This document shows positions 23,330 to 29,954 of a stretch of 36,595 nt of DNA, piece after piece; position 1 is the stretch's first letter; every line of letters starts with the position of its first letter. The stretch is from Catenulispora rubra (GTDB lineage Bacteria; Actinomycetota; Actinomycetes; Streptomycetales; Catenulisporaceae). A program made the position numbers and the translations under genes. The notes beneath the pieces are model-generated. The model was not told the DNA's origin, ran no database searches, and worked only from the letters and a program-made list of their open reading frames with translations. The stretch covers positions 1 to 36,595 of the forward strand of contig NZ_JAACYW010000094.1 of the NCBI RefSeq assembly GCF_015356825.1, given 5' to 3'.

Positions 23330-23621
23330 CGGGCGCCACTCTCGCCGTTCGACCGCGCGCGCCAGGAGCTTTTCAAACCAGTCTGCTGCGGCTTGCGCCA
23401 GTTGCTGCGGGTCGCCTGTGGCTTCAAGGATCTCGGCGTGACCGGTCGTCGGAGAAGAGCACGAAGGACTGGTTGTGGACCTCGCTGGCGCGGATACTCG
23501 TGTCGTCGAAGAACACTCCGACGGTGATCAGGGTCATTTTGCCGACCTGAGTGCTGACGTCCAGGATCGCGCCCCAGGTCTCGCGCCCGCCTCCGGGCTG
23601 GAACCATTCGGACTGGAGCAT
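23330..23621 (-). pseudogene. Frameshifted hypothetical protein
   Basis: From ATG 23621 the minus strand encodes MLQSEWFQPGGGRETWGAIL, then DVSTQVGKMTLITVGVFFDD and TSIRASEVHNQSFVLFSDDR, and stops at 23424. One base shift near 23440 opens a frame that continues naturally: GHAEILEATGDPQQLAQAAA, then DWFEKLLARAVERREW (ending near 23335). Both halves look like one soluble protein of about 95-130 aa. I do not recognise the family. It is either a real frameshift mutation or a sequencing or assembly error. Confidence 0.6.
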
Positions 23622-23728
23622 GCGCGCACCCTAACGTGGGTGGACTTGCTTGTTCACCTGGGTTTCCGGGCCTGTCGAGGCGAAGTGCCAGCCATGGGGT
23701 CACGTCACGGCGGCTTGTGACCGACGGT

Positions 23729-24100
23729 TTACGCCACGCCGCTGGACGCCGCCTTCATCGGCGAGCCGAAGCGGATGATGTTGCCGTCTGGATCGACGAC
23801 GGCACCCTCGCGTTGGCCCCAGTCGGTGTCCTGTGGTGTGTGCAGGACCTCTACGCCCGTCGAGTGCCACGCTGCCGCCAACGCGTCCGCGTCGTCGACG
23901 AACAGGTACGCCGAACTGGGCCGACGGTCGTGGTCGGGCATGACATGCAGGTGAATCTCCACGCCGTCGCGGCTGGCAAAGCCGTAGCCGTAGCCGGCTG
24001 TGTACGCGCGGACGGCGAAGCCGAGTCGCTGGTAGTGCCCCAGCGCGACGCCGAGGTCACGGACGGAGAAAATCGGCGCGATACGGTGCGCGGTGGCCAT
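23729..24100 (-). CDS. VOC-family (glyoxalase/bleomycin-resistance-like) protein
   Basis: A 123-aa protein of the vicinal-oxygen-chelate fold. It shows APIFSVRDLGVALGHYQRLGF, then EIHLHVMPDHD, SAYLFVDDADALAAAWHSTG and VVDPDGNIIRFGSPM, with two beta-alpha-beta-beta-beta modules. Single-domain members form dimers that bind metal or bleomycin-type drugs, or act as lyases or dioxygenases. Which applies here is unclear. The ATG at 24100 fits the family N-terminus but has no visible ribosome site; upstream in-frame codons to 24163 are not family-like. It stands alone. Confidence 0.86.
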   Translation of the reverse strand: MATAHRIAPIFSVRDLGVALGHYQRLGFAVRAYTAGYGYGFASRDGVEIHLHVMPDHDRRPSSAYLFVDDADALAAAWHSTGVEVLHTPQDTDWGQREGAVVDPDGNIIRFGSPMKAASSGVA

Positions 24101-24218
24101 GACGACAGTCTTGCGCACGGCACCGACGGAGACGGCGAACGGATTACTCCAAGGGCCGACCATCGGGTCACGTCACGCCGTCACCCGATCCGGTGAACCC
24201 GCCGCCGCATCGTTGCGC

Positions 24219-24234
24219 TCGCATATTTGTTCGA
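24219..24234 (+). promoter_or_regulatory. LexA-like SOS box
   Basis: TCGCATATTTGTTCGA matches 13 of 16 positions of an actinobacterial SOS-box form, TCGAAC-N4-GTTCGA with an AT-rich middle. The right half is perfect. It lies 13 bp before a GTG and 131 bp before the ImuA'-like gene, a family that LexA controls in mycobacteria. Confidence 0.5.
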
Positions 24235-24247
24235 ATAGCCTCCCTCG

Positions 24248-24355
24248 GTGACCTCCGAACCCCCTCGACCGATCGCTGACTACGTCGCCCACGAGGCCAC
24301 GCTCGCGTGCAACGACTTACGCCACCACGACGCCCTCGCGTCGTCGGCCGGCTGA
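24248..24355 (+). CDS. Possible 35-aa leader peptide upstream of the ImuA'-like gene
   Basis: GTG 24248 opens a 35-codon frame ending at TGA 24353-24355, ten bases before the ATG of the next gene. The peptide begins MTSEPPRPIADYVAHEATLA. There is no clear ribosome site, and the start lies just after the LexA-like box, so it could be leaderless. It may be a leader peptide coupled to the next gene, or the old N-terminus of that gene cut off by a frameshift. Support is modest. Confidence 0.35.
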   Translation: MTSEPPRPIADYVAHEATLACNDLRHHDALASSAG

Positions 24356-24365
24356 CCACCGGGTC

Positions 24366-25229
24366 ATGGGCGCACCGCTGCCGGAGGAGGATCGCGACGA
24401 TGTCATTGCCCGGCTGCGGCGGCAGCTGGTCGACAACGGCACCGCGCCCGAGGCACGCGGGCGGGGGGCGGCCGGCGGCGGCGACATCCCGCTGCATCCG
24501 TTGCTGCGACCGCTCGTGCCTGGCGGGCTTCTTGCGCGCGGCACCATCGTCACCGCGCCGGCGCGCGTCGGTGGCGCGGCGGCAGCGGTGGCGGCTGACG
24601 AGGGCACGGCGGCTGGCGACGGTGCCGTCAGCTACGTCACGCTCGCGCTGGTCGCCGGGGCCACGGCGGGTGGCGCGTGGGCCGGGGTGGTCGGGTTCCC
24701 GAACTTCGGCATCGCCGCCGCGTCCGGGCTCGGCGCCGACCTGTCGAAGATGCTGCTGCTCGACGATCCCGGCGAGCGGTGGCTCGACGCGGCCGCGGTC
24801 CTCGCCGGGGCCGTGGACCTGGTGCTGCTGCACACGCCGCGGCGGCCGAACGCCGCTCAGCTGCGGCGCATGAGCCACCGCGTCCGGCCCGACGACAGGC
24901 AGCGCGGCTGCGTCCTGGTCGTCACCGGCCCGTGGGAGACGGCGCACCTCACGCTGACCACCCACAACCCACGCTGGGAAGGACTCGGCGACGGCACAGG
25001 CAACCTCACCCGACGCCGCGTCACGATCAGCGCCACCGGACGCGCCACTCGCGGATATCAGCGCGACGTGGACCTGTGGCTGCCGAGTGCGGACGGCACC
25101 ATCGGCGAGCTCAGAGAAGAGCGAGAGCGAGAGCAAGCGCAAGGGCAGGCGCGAGAAGAAGTGCAGGCACGGGAACAAGAGCAAGAACAGCCGCCGGGCA
25201 GCGAAAAGCCACGCCTGCGCATCGCCTAA
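24366..25229 (+). CDS. ImuA'-like (RecA-like mutasome accessory) protein
   Basis: A 287-aa protein resembling actinobacterial ImuA', the RecA-fold accessory factor of the ImuA'-ImuB-DnaE2 damage-tolerance mutasome. Similar blocks are IPLHPLLRPLVPGGLLARGT, GGAWAGVVGFPNFGIAAASG, a Leu/Asp-rich strand in AVDLVLLHTPRRP, GCVLVVTGPWETAHLTL and the end motif TRRRVTISATGRA ... VDLWLPS. It lacks a functional Walker A, as expected for this family. The last 45 residues are a charged Glu/Arg/Gln tail not typical of the family. No imuB or dnaE2 is adjacent. ATG 24366 has only a weak ribosome site. Its stop overlaps the convergent AhpD-like gene by 4 nt. Confidence 0.68.
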   Translation: MGAPLPEEDRDDVIARLRRQLVDNGTAPEARGRGAAGGGDIPLHPLLRPLVPGGLLARGTIVTAPARVGGAAAAVAADEGTAAGDGAVSYVTLALVAGATAGGAWAGVVGFPNFGIAAASGLGADLSKMLLLDDPGERWLDAAAVLAGAVDLVLLHTPRRPNAAQLRRMSHRVRPDDRQRGCVLVVTGPWETAHLTLTTHNPRWEGLGDGTGNLTRRRVTISATGRATRGYQRDVDLWLPSADGTIGELREEREREQAQGQAREEVQAREQEQEQPPGSEKPRLRIA

Positions 25230-25786
25230 CGCGAATACGCCCGCGCCGCCTCGACCAGCGGCAGATACCCCTGAACCACCAAGACCTCGGCGCCGGCGGC
25301 ATAACCCGCCGGATCCTCGGGAGCGACGGTCGCCAGACCATCGACGTACCGGTTGTACATGCAGAACGCCGCCGCGATGAGCACCGTGTCGTGGATCTCC
25401 CGATCGGACGCCCCAGCCGCACGCGACCGCTCGACCAGCTCGGACGTGACCTGCCGCCCACCGCGCTGAACCGCGGCCGCGATGTCCAGCAGCGCCTTCA
25501 GCTTGTCGCTGATCGCCGAGGCCCCCGGATCGGCGCGGATGACGTCCAGATCAAGCCCGTCGGGCAGCTGGGCCGCAGTGAAGGCGGCGTGGCTGGAGGA
25601 GCAGAACCGGCACTCGTTGAGCGTGGAGACGTGAGTGGCGATCAGCTCCCGCTCCCACCGCTCCAGCGTGCTCGGACCGCGCAACAGCACCTCGGCCAGC
25701 TCGCTCAGCGGCGCGGCGGTCTCGGGGCAGAAGAAGAACAGGGAGCGGATCCCGGGCTGGTCGTTGCCCAGCTCGATGTGCGGCAT
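25226..25786 (-). CDS. AhpD-like / carboxymuconolactone decarboxylase family protein
   Basis: A 186-aa all-helical peroxidase-related protein. The redox centre is ECRFCSSSHAAF, with Glu58, Cys59, Cys62 and His66 matching the AhpD CxxC...H site. Family blocks LERWERELIATHVSTLNEC and DREIHDTVLIAAAFCMYNRYVDGL follow. It probably reduces peroxides through a dithiol, in the cytoplasm. GGAGG lies about 9 nt before ATG 25786. It is divergent from a tautomerase gene across a gap with an inverted repeat, so the two may share a regulator and act in one oxidative-stress or aromatic-compound pathway. Confidence 0.9.
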   Translation of the reverse strand: MPHIELGNDQPGIRSLFFFCPETAAPLSELAEVLLRGPSTLERWERELIATHVSTLNECRFCSSSHAAFTAAQLPDGLDLDVIRADPGASAISDKLKALLDIAAAVQRGGRQVTSELVERSRAAGASDREIHDTVLIAAAFCMYNRYVDGLATVAPEDPAGYAAGAEVLVVQGYLPLVEAARAYSR

Positions 25787-25908
25787 GGCGTTCGGACCTC
25801 CGAAGGGTGACGGCAAAGGTGCCCACCTGGCTGGCGTCTGGCGTGGCGTCTGTGGGGAACGTAGGGCCGCCGACCCGCCGATGGTTCTTCCAACGTGCTG
25901 AATGGAAG

Positions 25909-25930
25909 CTATGTATGATGGCCTACATAG
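25909..25930. promoter_or_regulatory. Inverted repeat in divergent promoter region
   Basis: CTATGTA-TGATGGCC-TACATAG has perfect 7-bp arms and an 8-base spacer. It lies 22 bp upstream of the tautomerase start and about 120 bp upstream of the divergent AhpD-like gene. It is AT-rich against the local composition. It fits an operator for a dimeric repressor of the TetR, MarR or PadR kind. No such regulator gene is adjacent. Confidence 0.6.
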
Positions 25931-25952
25931 CACTCTCCGGAGAGGACAGATC

Positions 25953-26318
25953 ATGCCCTTCGTCGACATCTCACTGGTCCAGGGCAAGTCCCCCGAGTAC
26001 CGCCGCGCGGTTTCCCGGGCCGTATACGAAGCGCTGGTCGCCGAACTCGCCATGAAGCCGGACGACGACTTCCCGCTCGTCCACGAACTCGCCCCGGACG
26101 CGATGGTGCGCTTCCACGCGACGCTCGTGCGCCTGCTGGGCGCCGACCCGGGCATCAGCCCGGCGGACGTCTTCGTGATGATGACGCTCACGCCGCCGGA
26201 GAACTTCTCCTTCGCCGACGGCGTCATCGGGACCGACGTGGTCGCGGTCGGCCATTTCGCGCCGCTGGAGTACCCCGATGAGTTCGCGGAGGCGATCATC
26301 GCTTCGCTAAGGGTGTGA
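25953..26318 (+). CDS. Tautomerase-family protein
   Basis: A 121-aa protein starting MPFVDISLVQGKSPEYRRAV, with Pro2 as the catalytic N-terminal proline after Met removal, as in 4-oxalocrotonate-tautomerase-like enzymes. The second beta-alpha-beta unit is seen in PADVFVMMTLTPPENFSFAD. At this length it is the fused-dimer or long type. It probably tautomerises or dehalogenates small keto acids, with unknown substrate. AGAGGA lies about 6 nt before ATG 25953. It is divergent from the AhpD-like gene and followed by a small hairpin that includes the stop codon. Confidence 0.85.
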   Translation: MPFVDISLVQGKSPEYRRAVSRAVYEALVAELAMKPDDDFPLVHELAPDAMVRFHATLVRLLGADPGISPADVFVMMTLTPPENFSFADGVIGTDVVAVGHFAPLEYPDEFAEAIIASLRV

Positions 26319-26492
26319 CCATCTTCAGGGCTGGTCACGGCCGGTCAAACGTGGCGCGTCGCGATCGCCGGGCTTGGACGCCTCCCCAACGGAAGGTGTG
26401 GTCCGAGTGAAATCAGGTGAATAGATCCCGCCTCCCGCATCTATGCCCTCCGGGAACGTTTCCGCAGGCCATATGCGGTTACCCAACCGACT

Positions 26493-27647
26493 GTGACTGG
26501 CAACAGCGTCCTGCTCGCGCTCGTGGTGGCTACAGCGCTGGGCTTCGACTTCACCAACGGCTTCCATGACACCGGCAACGCGATGGCCACCTCCATCGCC
26601 ACCGGGGCGCTGCCGCCCCGGGTCGCGGTGGCGGTGTCCAGCGTCCTGAACCTGGTCGGGGCGTTCTTGTCCTTCAGCGTCGCGGCGACCATCGCCAGCG
26701 GGCTGGTCCAGACCCACCTGGTAACGCTCACCATGGTGTTCGCCGGGTTGACCGGCGGCATCCTGTGGAACCTCACCACCTGGTACCTGGGGCTGCCGTC
26801 CAGTTCCTCGCACGCCCTGATCGGCGGGGTCGTCGGGGCGGCCATCGCCTCGGCCGGCGGGCACGCGGTGCAGTGGCACGGCATCACCTCGAAGGTGATC
26901 CTGCCCGCCATCCTCTCGCCGGTGATCGCCGGGATGATCGCCGCCGTCGGCACCTTCCTGGTCTACCGGATCACCCGCGGGGTGCCGGACGGGCTGCGCG
27001 GCCGGGGCTTCCGGATCGGGCAGATCGGCTCGGCGTCCATGGTCTCGCTGGCGCACGGCACCAACGACGCGCAGAAGACGATGGGCGTCATCACCCTGGC
27101 GCTCATCGCCAACGGCTCCATCGGCGCGCACGCCAAGGCCCCGACCTGGGTCATCGTCTCCTGCGCGCTGGCGATCAGCCTGGGCACCTACGTCGGCGGC
27201 TGGCGCGTGATCCGGACGCTGGGCAAGGGGCTGGTGGAGATCGAGTCGCCGCAGGGGATGGCGGCCGAGTCGTCCTCCGCCGCGGTGATCCTGCTCTCCA
27301 GCAGCTTCGGCTACTCGCTGTCCACGACGCACGTCGCGACCGGCTCGATCCTGGGCTCCGGCGTCGGCAAGAAGGGCGCCGAGGTCCGCTGGTCGGTCGC
27401 CGGCCGGATGGCGTTCGCCTGGGTGCTGACGCTGCCGGCCGCGGGCCTGGTCGGCGCACTGGCCTACGCCACGGCGCACGGCATCGGCGGGACCGCCGGC
27501 ACCTCCACGATCTTCGTGGTGCTGGCCGCCTGCGCGACCGGGTTCTACCTCGCCTCGCGCCGCACCGCGGTGACGGCGTCGAACGTCAACAGCCAGTGGT
27601 CCGGCTCGGTGGCACCGGCCGCCGTCCCGGCCGGCGCGGCCGCGTGA
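26493..27647 (+). CDS. pit: Inorganic phosphate transporter, PiT family
   Basis: A 384-aa membrane protein with about 9-10 helices. Both PiT signatures are present: GFDFTNGFHDTGNAMATSIATGAL near the N-terminus, and SLAHGTNDAQKTMGVITLAL in the second half, with SSSSHALIGG and LSTTHVATGSILGSG as the paired motifs. PiT proteins import metal-phosphate with protons at low affinity. GTG 26493 is the only start that keeps the first helix, and no ribosome site is visible, so the message may be leaderless. A small membrane protein follows 23 bp downstream, and both end at one terminator. Symbol by family. Confidence 0.92.
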   Translation: MTGNSVLLALVVATALGFDFTNGFHDTGNAMATSIATGALPPRVAVAVSSVLNLVGAFLSFSVAATIASGLVQTHLVTLTMVFAGLTGGILWNLTTWYLGLPSSSSHALIGGVVGAAIASAGGHAVQWHGITSKVILPAILSPVIAGMIAAVGTFLVYRITRGVPDGLRGRGFRIGQIGSASMVSLAHGTNDAQKTMGVITLALIANGSIGAHAKAPTWVIVSCALAISLGTYVGGWRVIRTLGKGLVEIESPQGMAAESSSAAVILLSSSFGYSLSTTHVATGSILGSGVGKKGAEVRWSVAGRMAFAWVLTLPAAGLVGALAYATAHGIGGTAGTSTIFVVLAACATGFYLASRRTAVTASNVNSQWSGSVAPAAVPAGAAA

Positions 27648-27670
27648 TCGGCTGAAGGGAAGCGGCGAAC

Positions 27671-27937
27671 GTGAACTCCTGGATCAATCTGAACGCGCTG
27701 TGGAAGATCGTCGTGATCGGCCTGCTGGCCGGTGCCGGACTGCCCGCGCTGTTCGCGGTCGGGCTGCGGGCGCTGGCGCCGCGCGGCGGGGCGGCGGGTT
27801 CTGCTGGCACGGCTGGCACGGCCGGCACAGCTGAGGCACAACCGGACCTGCTCGGAAAGGTGGCCGCCGGGATCTGCTTCCTCGCGGTACTGGCCGCCAT
27901 GGGATGGGGTGTCTACAGCATCGTCCACAACAGCTGA
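27671..27937 (+). CDS. Small membrane protein downstream of PiT
   Basis: An 88-aa protein with two membrane helices (about 11-33 and 63-83) joined by a Gly/Ala/Thr-rich loop containing short GTA repeats. The N-terminus MNSWINLNALWKIVVIGLLA is typical of small proteins encoded after pit in streptomycetes. It may help the transporter, but nothing in the sequence shows how. GAAGGGAAG lies upstream of GTG 27671. It shares the strong terminator at 27956-27996. Confidence 0.82.
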   Translation: MNSWINLNALWKIVVIGLLAGAGLPALFAVGLRALAPRGGAAGSAGTAGTAGTAEAQPDLLGKVAAGICFLAVLAAMGWGVYSIVHNS

Positions 27938-27955
27938 CCACCACGAGCTGTATCC

Positions 27956-27996
27956 GCCCGGCCGGTCAGGAGTCACGGACTCCTGACCGGCCGGGC
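27956..27996 (+). terminator. Very strong intrinsic terminator (19-bp perfect stem)
   Basis: Two 19-base arms (27956-27974 and 27978-27996) are perfectly complementary, with a 3-base ACG loop. The stem starts GCCCGGCCGG and ends at GAGTC next to the loop. ACTTT follows. It closes the pit operon 18 bp after the stop codon. Confidence 0.93.
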
Positions 27997-28108
27997 ACTT
28001 TCCTGTGAGTTGCTTCTCAAAGTCGATATTGATGCCCGGCTCATCACTCTCTCACCATGCCGGGTCACGGTAGGTGCTGATCCATCCAGCCGCTGTGGAG
28101 GTATCGAC

Positions 28109-28420
28109 ATGGAACGTGAAGCCCGTCGCAGGCTCGTCCGAATATCCGCCGTGACCTGGGGCGTGACCGCTGCCAGCGTGGCCGGCGGAGTCGCGATCGC
28201 CGCGACCGTGCCCCGGGCACACTCGGGGTCGAGCACACCGAGCACAAGTACGTCGTCGAGCTCGGGGCTACAGCCGGCGACGTCGGCCCCGACCACCTCG
28301 TCTGCACCGACTACATCATCTTCATCTTCATCTTCATCATCCTCGTCGTCGACTACCCCGACCACGACCACCACCACTACGACCTCGTCCGGTCACACCG
28401 CGACGTCCGGTGCATCATGA
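28109..28420 (+). CDS. Membrane-anchored Ser/Thr-rich stub protein, possible reduced flavin carrier
   Basis: A 103-aa protein: a basic N-terminus (EREARRRLVR), one membrane helix (about 11-33), then a 65-residue Ser/Thr linker with long Ser and Thr runs, ending HTATSGAS. In related actinobacterial operons this place holds an FMN-binding protein with the same anchor and linker followed by an FMN_bind domain. Here the domain is absent. The last residues TSGAS resemble the ApbE target core (S/T)GA(T/S), but the upstream acidic residue of that motif is missing. GGAGG precedes ATG 28109. Its stop overlaps the apbE start (ATGA). Function is inference only. Confidence 0.72.
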   Translation: MEREARRRLVRISAVTWGVTAASVAGGVAIAATVPRAHSGSSTPSTSTSSSSGLQPATSAPTTSSAPTTSSSSSSSSSSSSTTPTTTTTTTTSSGHTATSGAS

Positions 28421-29394
28421 ACGCGGCGGCAGACTGGCGCGCCCTGGGCTGTGCGGTCCGGCTGGCGGTCACCGAACCGGCGGCCCTGACCGACGCGCGC
28501 CAAGCGCTGGCCGAGTGGCTGGCCCAGGTGGACTCGGCCTGCAGCCGGTTCCGCGACGGCTCCGAGCTCGTGGCGCTGGACCGCTCGGACGGACGCGAGA
28601 CGCCGGTCAGCGACGTGCTCGCGGACGCCGTCGCCGCCGCCCTGCGCGGCGCGGAACTCACCGGCGGGGACGTCGATCCGACGGTCGGTTCCGCGCTGGC
28701 CGGGCTCGGCTACGACCGTGACTTCGACCTCGTCGAGCACGACGGCAGCCCGGTGCGGCTGGTGGTCCGGCCGGTGCCTGGCTGGCGGCGGATCGCGTTC
28801 GACGCGCAGCGCCGGACGCTCGCCGTCCCCACGGGCATCCGGCTGGACCTGGGCGCCACGGCGAAGGCCTGGGCCGCCGATCGCGCCGCCGCCGAGCTGG
28901 CCGCGAGGTTCGGCTGCGGCGTGCTGGTCGGCCTCGGCGGCGACATCGCCGTCGCGGGACCGGCGCCGGGAGAGGGCTGGACGATCCGCGTCCAGGACCG
29001 GACCGACGACCCGGATCCGGACGCCGCGCACACCAGCGTCCTGATCCGCGACGGCGGCCTGGCCACCTCCGGCACCGCCGCGCGCCGCTGGACCCGCGGT
29101 GGCAGGACCCTGCATCACATCGTCAACCCGCACACCGGCCTGTCGGCGCGCACGCCGTGGCGCACGGTGAGCGTGGCCGCCGCCGGCTGCCTGGACGCCA
29201 ACATCGCCGCCACGGCCGCCGTGATCCGCGGCACCCGGGCCCCGGCCTGGCTCGCGGAGTGCGGCCTGGACGCGCGGCTGCTCGCCGAGGACGGGACGGT
29301 CTGCACGGTCGGCCGGTGGCCCGCCGCGCCCCGGAGCACGGGCTTCTCCTACGCCCTGGACCCGAAGGGGGTGTCGTCGTGGACTCTGCGGTGA
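28417..29394 (+). CDS. apbE: FAD:protein FMN transferase (ApbE)
   Basis: A 325-aa ApbE family enzyme. It moves FMN from FAD onto Ser/Thr of target proteins with Mg2+. Motifs: ALGCAVRLAV at the N-terminus, DSACSRFRDGSEL, GGDVDPTVGSAL, IRLDLGATAKAWAADRAA, GVLVGLGGDIAVAG, GGLATSGTAAR and HHIVNPHTGLSA. No signal peptide or lipobox is seen, so it seems cytoplasmic, as in many Gram-positive members, unless export is by another route. It overlaps the stub gene upstream (ATGA) and the membrane gene downstream by 16 nt. Its target in this operon is unclear because no FMN-binding domain is encoded nearby. Confidence 0.92.
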   Translation: MNAAADWRALGCAVRLAVTEPAALTDARQALAEWLAQVDSACSRFRDGSELVALDRSDGRETPVSDVLADAVAAALRGAELTGGDVDPTVGSALAGLGYDRDFDLVEHDGSPVRLVVRPVPGWRRIAFDAQRRTLAVPTGIRLDLGATAKAWAADRAAAELAARFGCGVLVGLGGDIAVAGPAPGEGWTIRVQDRTDDPDPDAAHTSVLIRDGGLATSGTAARRWTRGGRTLHHIVNPHTGLSARTPWRTVSVAAAGCLDANIAATAAVIRGTRAPAWLAECGLDARLLAEDGTVCTVGRWPAAPRSTGFSYALDPKGVSSWTLR

Positions 29395-29954
29395 TCTGGT
29401 ACGCCGGACAGGCGACCGGGATCGTGTCGCTGGCGCTGTTCAGCGCGGTGATGGTGCTGGGGATCAGCGTGCGGCGGCAGGTGCGGATCCCCGGGATGCC
29501 GCGGCTGGCCGCGGTCGCGCTGCACCGCAGCATCTCGTTGCTGGCGGTGGTGTTCCTGGCCGTGCACATTCTCACGGCCGTCGTCGATTCCTACGTCAAT
29601 ATCAGCCCTCTGGCAGCGGTGGTGCCGTTCACCTCCGCGTACGATCCGCTGTGGGTGGGGTTGGGCGCGGTGGCGCTGGATCTGATCCTGGCGGTGACGG
29701 TCACCAGCCTGCTGCGGGCGCGGCTGGGGCGGCGGACGTGGCGTGCGGTGCACTGGCTGGCTTACGCCTGCTGGCCGGTGGCGGTGGTGCACGGCGTGAC
29801 GATGGGCAGCGGGACCGGGCATCCGATGAGCGGCTGGCCGTTGTGGCTGACGATCGCCGGCATCGCCGCGGTGCTGATCGCGCTCGTGCCGAGGGTGACT
29901 ACGGGACGACGTGCCCCGATCCCGGCCGACATCCTCGCGGGGGTCCGCCGATGA
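29379..29954 (+). CDS. Ferric-reductase-like transmembrane protein
   Basis: A 191-aa membrane protein with about five helices. It resembles the haem-binding core of ferric reductase/cytochrome b proteins: VALHRSISLLAVVFLAVHILTAVVDSY supplies two His on one helix, and RAVHWLAYACWPVAVVHGVTMG supplies two on another, the usual bis-haem ligands. It should carry electrons across the membrane. GTG 29379 has AAGGGGG about 7 nt upstream and lies inside the apbE end. Its stop overlaps the next start (ATGA). It has no flavin or NAD domain, and the NuoF-like neighbour probably feeds it. Confidence 0.86.
   Translation: MDSAVIWYAGQATGIVSLALFSAVMVLGISVRRQVRIPGMPRLAAVALHRSISLLAVVFLAVHILTAVVDSYVNISPLAAVVPFTSAYDPLWVGLGAVALDLILAVTVTSLLRARLGRRTWRAVHWLAYACWPVAVVHGVTMGSGTGHPMSGWPLWLTIAGIAAVLIALVPRVTTGRRAPIPADILAGVRR

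Noticed and set aside
26315..26338. GTGACCA and TGGTCAC hairpin at the end of the tautomerase gene
   Set aside because: The stem is 7 bp with a 10-base loop, overlaps the stop codon and has no T-tract; too weak to call a terminator.
26460..26492. GGTTACCC before the PiT gene as a PHO box
   Set aside because: Only one partial copy is present; PhoP sites in streptomycetes need direct repeats of a GTTCACC-like unit.
29651..29950. Upstream extension of the NuoF-like frame
   Set aside because: It lies wholly inside the ferric-reductase-like gene in another frame; the ATG at 29951 overlaps that gene's stop (ATGA) and starts the family similarity.
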